Positions 3,706-6,722 of a DNA stretch of 6,722 nt are shown here, one piece after another. The notes beneath the pieces were generated by a model. The model searched no databases, was not told where the DNA came from, and worked only from the letters and a program-made list of their open reading frames with translations. Source of the DNA: a bacterium (GTDB lineage: Bacteria > Babelota > Babeliae > Babelales > GCA-2401785). The stretch spans positions 1 to 6,722 of the forward strand of contig DAOVOC010000049.1 in assembly GCA_030629865.1 (NCBI GenBank), read 5' to 3'. The number at the start of each line of letters is the position of its first letter. The first letter of the stretch is position 1. The translations under genes and the position numbers were made by a program.

Positions 3706-3809
3706 TGTTTTGTCCTTAACCAGGAGGTTTTTAATGTTTTGTAGCTACTAATGAAAGTTTATTAGATTCGTGGTTTTAGACAAAAATGTATAGAAAACAA
3801 GTAGTTACA

Positions 3810-4109
3810 TCACCAAGCATCCTCGTACGCCTCTTGAGCTGCCACTTGTTCGTCTTCCGCCCACTCTCTCATGTCTTCTTCCTGTGTTACCTCAATTAAC
3901 TCTTCTATCCTAGATTCTAACTCATCAAAATTTTCAAATTTTTCTTCTTCAAAATCACTCTTCAAATCCCTCCATAAATCAGAACTCGTTTTTACATGCT
4001 CGTTATGTTCTTCATGCCCAGCTCGTCGAAAATAATAATTTCCAACGACAGCAACAGCAAACAACCAAACAATCAGTGTTATTGCTTTTTTTGCGATTGA
4101 GTTTTTCAT
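3810..4109 (-). CDS. Acidic membrane-anchored or exported hypothetical protein
   Basis: I do not recognise this protein. From ATG 4109 it is 99 aa. It starts with Lys-rich MKNSIAKK followed by a hydrophobic helix at about 9-23, then YYFRRAG. This fits an uncleaved signal anchor or signal peptide with the rest outside the membrane. Residues 40-99 are strongly acidic and helical (FEEEKFENFDELESRIEELI). This start is preferred over an upstream TTG in frame because GGGGG lies eight bases before it, the same arrangement as before the RBR gene (TTTGGGGG). It is the last gene of the minus-strand cluster. No intrinsic terminator is obvious after it. Confidence 0.65.
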   Translation of the reverse strand: MKNSIAKKAITLIVWLFAVAVVGNYYFRRAGHEEHNEHVKTSSDLWRDLKSDFEEEKFENFDELESRIEELIEVTQEEDMREWAEDEQVAAQEAYEDAW

Positions 4110-4154
4110 AAAACAGTCCCCCAAAATTACTCTATTCTGATGCCTTTTTTATTC

Positions 4155-4268
4155 CTACGCCCAAAATTCTGACACCAAGCACAAAAAGTAAAAAAATAAT
4201 AAACCAACTAATATCAGTTTCGTAATGATATTTTTAATCGTTTTCATTTTATCATTATCTTCAAACAT
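4155..4268 (-). CDS. Small membrane peptide (37 aa) overlapping the RBR gene end
   Basis: On the minus strand an ATG at 4268, inside the last codons of the RBR gene (8-bp overlap, ATGTTTGA), opens a frame of 37 residues: MFEDNDKMKTIKNIITK followed by LILVGLLFFYFLCLV and SEFWA. It has a charged N-terminus and one hydrophobic helix of about 16-18 residues, typical of small membrane peptides. No Shine-Dalgarno is visible, but overlap with the preceding stop allows translational coupling. An internal ATG at 4247 could also serve. There is no homology evidence, so an accidental frame in AT-rich spacer remains possible. Confidence 0.4.
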   Translation of the reverse strand: MFEDNDKMKTIKNIITKLILVGLLFFYFLCLVSEFWA

Positions 4269-5841
4269 CAAAGTGGTGATTTGCCCGATCTAGCAACTCT
4301 ATAAAAGTTTCCCGTCTCATAGAACGATCAACAGTTATAATAAAGTGGTTTCTATTTTTCCCGTGATTTCTCGGCACCAAGCGCGTATGGGTTAGCGCAC
4401 TTAAATAGTCAAAAAATCTATTAACAAAATCACTAGACGCTTCCATATTAAAAGCAATTGTTACCCAAATAGGCATGCGTTCCTGTTTTGCTCTAAGACG
4501 CGAATCCCTCGCTAAAATACTTGGCGAAGCCACAATACCTGGTTTCCAATTAATTATCGCAGCATATGGAGATCTTCTTGCAGGAAGAACAATGATTTGT
4601 GCTTCCTGCTCTCTTACCCGTTGATCCACCAAAGCTTGTCTTCGTGCAACCTCTTCTTGCCGCGCTCTTTCTTGTTCTAAAGCTCTCTCCGCAGCTTGTC
4701 TTTGTGCTGCTTCTGCTCTTGCCCTTCGTTCCGCCAAAACTCTTGCTTCAACTTCTGCTTGCTGTGCCCTTTGTTGCTGTCTATCTCTGGCAGGAACCCC
4801 TTGTGGAGGTAAATTTACTGGAGGATTATTGCATGTGGAGACATGGTGAGTCCCATCACAATTGAAACAAAAACCACGTTTACAATTTATACACCGAATA
4901 AAAAGACACCCCTCGTTTTTCTCTATCCTCACCCCACACCCAGGACATGGTTTAGTATTTTTTTGCATCCATTCTTGATTTACATTTGCCACTATTCGTT
5001 CTGCTTCTACCGCATCACAAGACATTGTTGGATTATGTAACAAAAGACAATTTGAGCAATATTGCTTATTACATTGTGGACACGTAATTGTTTCCTTTTT
5101 TGCATCTTCATTAAGAAAAACATAAGGACAATCCGCGGTTGGACAATGTTTTGCATTTGGTTGCTGAACAATCCATTCTTGCGTTTGTATTGCAGCTATT
5201 GCATCAATTTTTTCTTGTAGATTGGTTATGGCTCGAATATCTTGTTCAGTCATTTGCGCAGCACATTGCGTATCTGAACACCTCAATTGTGTTGTAGAAC
5301 GTTCTTTTATTGCTAAATCAACCATATGCTCTAAGCATGCGTTACAAAAAGCATGTCCACATTGTAAAGCAACAAACTCCTGAACAACCTTTTCATCAAG
5401 GCAAATACGACACTCTTGCAAACGAGGAACTTGTACAGAAGAACCAGTCTGTTGAATTGTATCAGTAGCTCTCGACAAAAACTCTACCTTCAATGGATAC
5501 ATTCTGCAGTAAGGACATTGTGCATGTTCCCTTTCCTGAGGCCAACCAACAAAATCTGATGATGCAGCAAATTGCTTCCGCCATGAAGAATCGTGTAGAT
5601 TTCTATATAAATCTTTTGCCTCTTTCTCCATGCGCTCAACACAATGTTGACACATAAATTTCTTACAACAATTAGTTTGGCATACTTGGCCAGTATCTAA
5701 TTCGCGTAGATTTAATCGACATATCCCGCACTCTCGAATCTGCCTAAAAGTATTTGTCTCTTTTGTATTAAAATTTTCTCCAGATTCAACAGGAACAAAA
5801 GAACAACCAAACAACATAAATATAAAGATCTGCTTTTTCAT
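4261..5841 (-). CDS. Exported RING-IBR-RING (RBR) E3 ubiquitin ligase-like protein
   Basis: This 526-aa protein begins with a signal sequence. LFGC at 10-13 is a possible lipobox. Residues 38-112 form an extra RING-like Cys cluster (C38, C41, C54, C58/59, C64, C67, C109, C112). A complete RBR module follows: RING1 at 144-193 (C144, C147, C161, H163, C166, C169, C188, C193), IBR at 233-275 (C233, C238, C254, C257, C262, C265, H269, C275) and RING2 at 299-337 (C299, C302, C317, C320, C325, C328). Cys312 in NEGCLFIRC sits at the thioester-forming position of parkin/HHARI-type ligases, but the usual His two residues later is Phe314. Residues 352-415 are Arg/Ala/Gln/Glu-rich helix. Residues 425-526 form an unrecognised C-terminal domain. 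Bacteria lack ubiquitin, so a secreted effector acting on host ubiquitination is the likely role (inferred). GGGGG precedes the ATG by seven bases. Confidence 0.9.
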   Translation of the reverse strand: MKKQIFIFMLFGCSFVPVESGENFNTKETNTFRQIRECGICRLNLRELDTGQVCQTNCCKKFMCQHCVERMEKEAKDLYRNLHDSSWRKQFAASSDFVGWPQEREHAQCPYCRMYPLKVEFLSRATDTIQQTGSSVQVPRLQECRICLDEKVVQEFVALQCGHAFCNACLEHMVDLAIKERSTTQLRCSDTQCAAQMTEQDIRAITNLQEKIDAIAAIQTQEWIVQQPNAKHCPTADCPYVFLNEDAKKETITCPQCNKQYCSNCLLLHNPTMSCDAVEAERIVANVNQEWMQKNTKPCPGCGVRIEKNEGCLFIRCINCKRGFCFNCDGTHHVSTCNNPPVNLPPQGVPARDRQQQRAQQAEVEARVLAERRARAEAAQRQAAERALEQERARQEEVARRQALVDQRVREQEAQIIVLPARRSPYAAIINWKPGIVASPSILARDSRLRAKQERMPIWVTIAFNMEASSDFVNRFFDYLSALTHTRLVPRNHGKNRNHFIITVDRSMRRETFIELLDRANHHFDV

Positions 5842-5904
5842 AGAATAACCCCCAAATAATTTAAGTTCACTTTTTTAATTGCATATCGATTTCTTTATAA
5901 ACTT

Positions 5905-6159
5905 CTACTCCTTAGTCGTCATAGGTTTATGGATCTTTCTTACCTGTTCCCGTTCATTAACAATCCTGTCAACAAGAGGAGCAAACAAAAAGGTAATGAT
6001 CCCACGAATAATAAAAAGCGGCATAAAAAAACAAAGATAGAAAACACCTAACACTGCAATAACGACAGCAACATAAAACCCTGCCGTTAACGCAAGAGCA
6101 CCCAAAGCTAACAATAAAGCCGTCTTTAATGGATCAAATTGTTGTGGTTGTTTATTCAT
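5905..6159 (-). CDS. Hypothetical small membrane protein (84 aa)
   Basis: I do not recognise this protein. From ATG 6159 it is 84 aa: a polar N-terminus (MNKQPQQFDPLK), then a long hydrophobic stretch at about 12-62 that can form two or three membrane helices, then a basic tail (NEREQVRKIHKPMTTKE). The start is chosen because GGAGGG lies directly before it at good spacing. A longer frame to 6249 lacks a ribosome-binding site. It is the first gene of the minus-strand cluster, 63 bases before the RBR gene, so the two may be co-transcribed. The sequence does not show whether it helps export the neighbour. Confidence 0.6.
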   Translation of the reverse strand: MNKQPQQFDPLKTALLLALGALALTAGFYVAVVIAVLGVFYLCFFMPLFIIRGIITFLFAPLVDRIVNEREQVRKIHKPMTTKE

Positions 6160-6245
6160 AATCCCTCCATTTTTATCAATATTTTCCCTAAGTTCTTTGA
6201 GCGTACGATACTTGTTAAAACAAAGCAAATTAACTAGAAAAAGCA

Positions 6246-6266
6246 TCAAAAATAGCTTATTTTTGA
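6246..6266 (-). terminator. Terminator-like AT-rich hairpin upstream of the minus-strand cluster
   Basis: TCAAAAATA and TATTTTTGA form a perfect 9-bp stem with a 3-nt loop. On the minus strand it is followed by TGCTTTTTCT, giving a T-run, so it may end transcription coming from the gene at 6566 before the cluster starting at 6159. The A/T symmetry could also work on the plus strand. Confidence 0.4.
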
Positions 6267-6284
6267 CATGTAGAAATTACATAA

Positions 6285-6419
6285 AAGGGACGCCCCATCT
6301 CAGGTGCCTTTCTGGAACGCCTGGCAAAAGACATGGTAAATTGGGCCTACAACAATAAAAACTCCCTCAAACTAACGATTTTCTACCATTCCAAAGGAAT
6401 ATCCCTCGACAACTGTTGA
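6285..6419 (+). pseudogene. Remnant resembling a phage-type DNA-binding/terminase-small-like protein
   Basis: An open stretch between stops reads KGRPISGAFLERLAKDMVNW, then AYNNKNSLKLTIFYHSKGIS, then LDNC and stop. The pattern GRP, a helical LERLAKDMVNWA, and FYHSKGIS recalls small DNA-binding proteins of phage or mobile-element origin, in which a KGIS-FYRW helix follows. I base this on memory of such proteins, not on a search. There is no start codon before the KGRP segment (a TAA precedes it), and the frame ends early, so it is most likely a broken gene. Confidence 0.35.
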
Positions 6420-6487
6420 CCAGTTGGGTTATACAGTTGGCATACTGGTCTATCCTCAGGAGTAGGTATCTTGAGTTAATACGGATT

Positions 6488-6523
6488 CGCCAAAGCTATG
6501 CACCGTCGCGCAATGCTATGGCG
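6488..6523. repeat. 36-nt imperfect palindrome, a distant relative of the tRNA inserts
   Basis: The arms 6488-6504 and 6507-6523 pair at about 12 of 17 positions (CGCCA...TGGCG ends). On the minus strand it shares GCGCCATAGC and GCGACGG with the 84-nt insert at 2576-2659, so it may be another member of the same family outside a tRNA context. The short repeat GACTGACTGACAGTC follows at 6528-6542. Confidence 0.45.
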
Positions 6524-6565
6524 CACAGACTGACTGACAGTCCCTAAATAAAAATGGCTTAAAAC

Positions 6566-6722
6566 TTACTTAAATACCCCACCAATCTCTTTACCAACAC
6601 CAACAACCATACCCTGCATGATTCTTTTGATCACATATCCAATTAAAAACTTATAGGCCATATAGCCAACAACAATAAGTGCTACTGAAACACCAACCCA
6701 TATTATTATCTTCTTTATATTA
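6566..6722 (-). CDS. Small membrane protein with Gly-rich tail (5' end outside window)
   Basis: The minus-strand frame ending at TAA (6566-6568) gives 51 residues: NIKKIIIWVGVSVALIVVGY, then MAYKFLIGYVIKRIMQGMVV, then GVGKEIGGVFK. No stop interrupts it up to the window end. It has one hydrophobic segment (about 5-27), a basic patch (IKR) and a glycine-rich amphipathic C-terminus. I do not recognise the family. A decayed relative lies at 3125-3250 in the same orientation, so the family exists in at least two copies. The start codon is probably only a few bases beyond the window end. Confidence 0.6.
   Translation of the reverse strand, partial: NIKKIIIWVGVSVALIVVGYMAYKFLIGYVIKRIMQGMVVGVGKEIGGVFK

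Noticed and set aside
3722..3765. AGGAGG on the plus strand followed by two overlapping mini-frames (MFCSY and MKVY)
   Set aside because: The products are 5 and 4 residues, the site is antisense to the leader of the recombinase stub, and nothing follows in frame.
4599..5040. Two plus-strand frames inside the RBR gene
   Set aside because: They are antisense to the strongly supported RBR coding frame. Their Leu/Val-rich product mirrors the Gln/Arg/Ala-rich helix.

Overview
The window looks like part of a small AT-rich genome of a host-dependent bacterium. The best guess is Dependentiae/Babeliae (TM6) or a similar protist-associated lineage. This is inferred from the gene mix: an exported eukaryotic-type RING-IBR-RING protein, metazoan-type deoxynucleoside kinases in tandem, tiny GIY-YIG proteins and many palindromic repeats. 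There is no rRNA or other marker here, so the taxonomic call is tentative.

Layout. Positions 1-1168 (+) hold the tail of one deoxynucleoside kinase gene and a complete second copy, separated by a 45-bp imperfect inverted repeat. Positions 1231-2275 (+) hold tRNA-Val(UAC), tRNA-Asn(GUU), crcB (fluoride channel) and tRNA-Asp(GUC). Around the tRNAs lie broken tRNA copies interrupted at the same place, just after A14 at the start of the D-loop, by GC-rich palindromic inserts. Positions 2198-3098 alternate tRNA-Asp, a GIY-YIG gene, a palindromic insert, an identical 65-bp 3' part of tRNA-Asp, more palindromes and a second GIY-YIG gene. Positions 3125-3705 hold a decayed small membrane-protein gene (-), a coiled-coil hypothetical gene (+) and an N-terminal stub of a serine recombinase (-). 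Positions 3810-6159 form a minus-strand cluster: an 84-aa membrane protein, a 526-aa exported RBR-type protein, a 37-aa membrane peptide gene overlapping its stop, and an acidic membrane-anchored protein. Positions 6160-6565 hold a terminator-like hairpin, a DNA-binding-protein-like remnant and another palindrome. Positions 6566-6722 (-) hold the end of an intact relative of the decayed gene at 3125.

The most unusual part is 1308-2858. Palindromic elements sit at one fixed position inside tRNA-derived sequence, next to two paralogous GIY-YIG nuclease-like genes. One of these genes is bracketed by 65-bp tRNA direct repeats like a mini-island (about 450 bp), and the other takes its ribosome-binding site from a palindrome arm. 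This suggests, but does not prove, a tRNA-targeting mobile palindrome/nuclease system. The second striking item is the exported RBR protein, which keeps the catalytic cysteine position but has Phe where the active-site His usually is.
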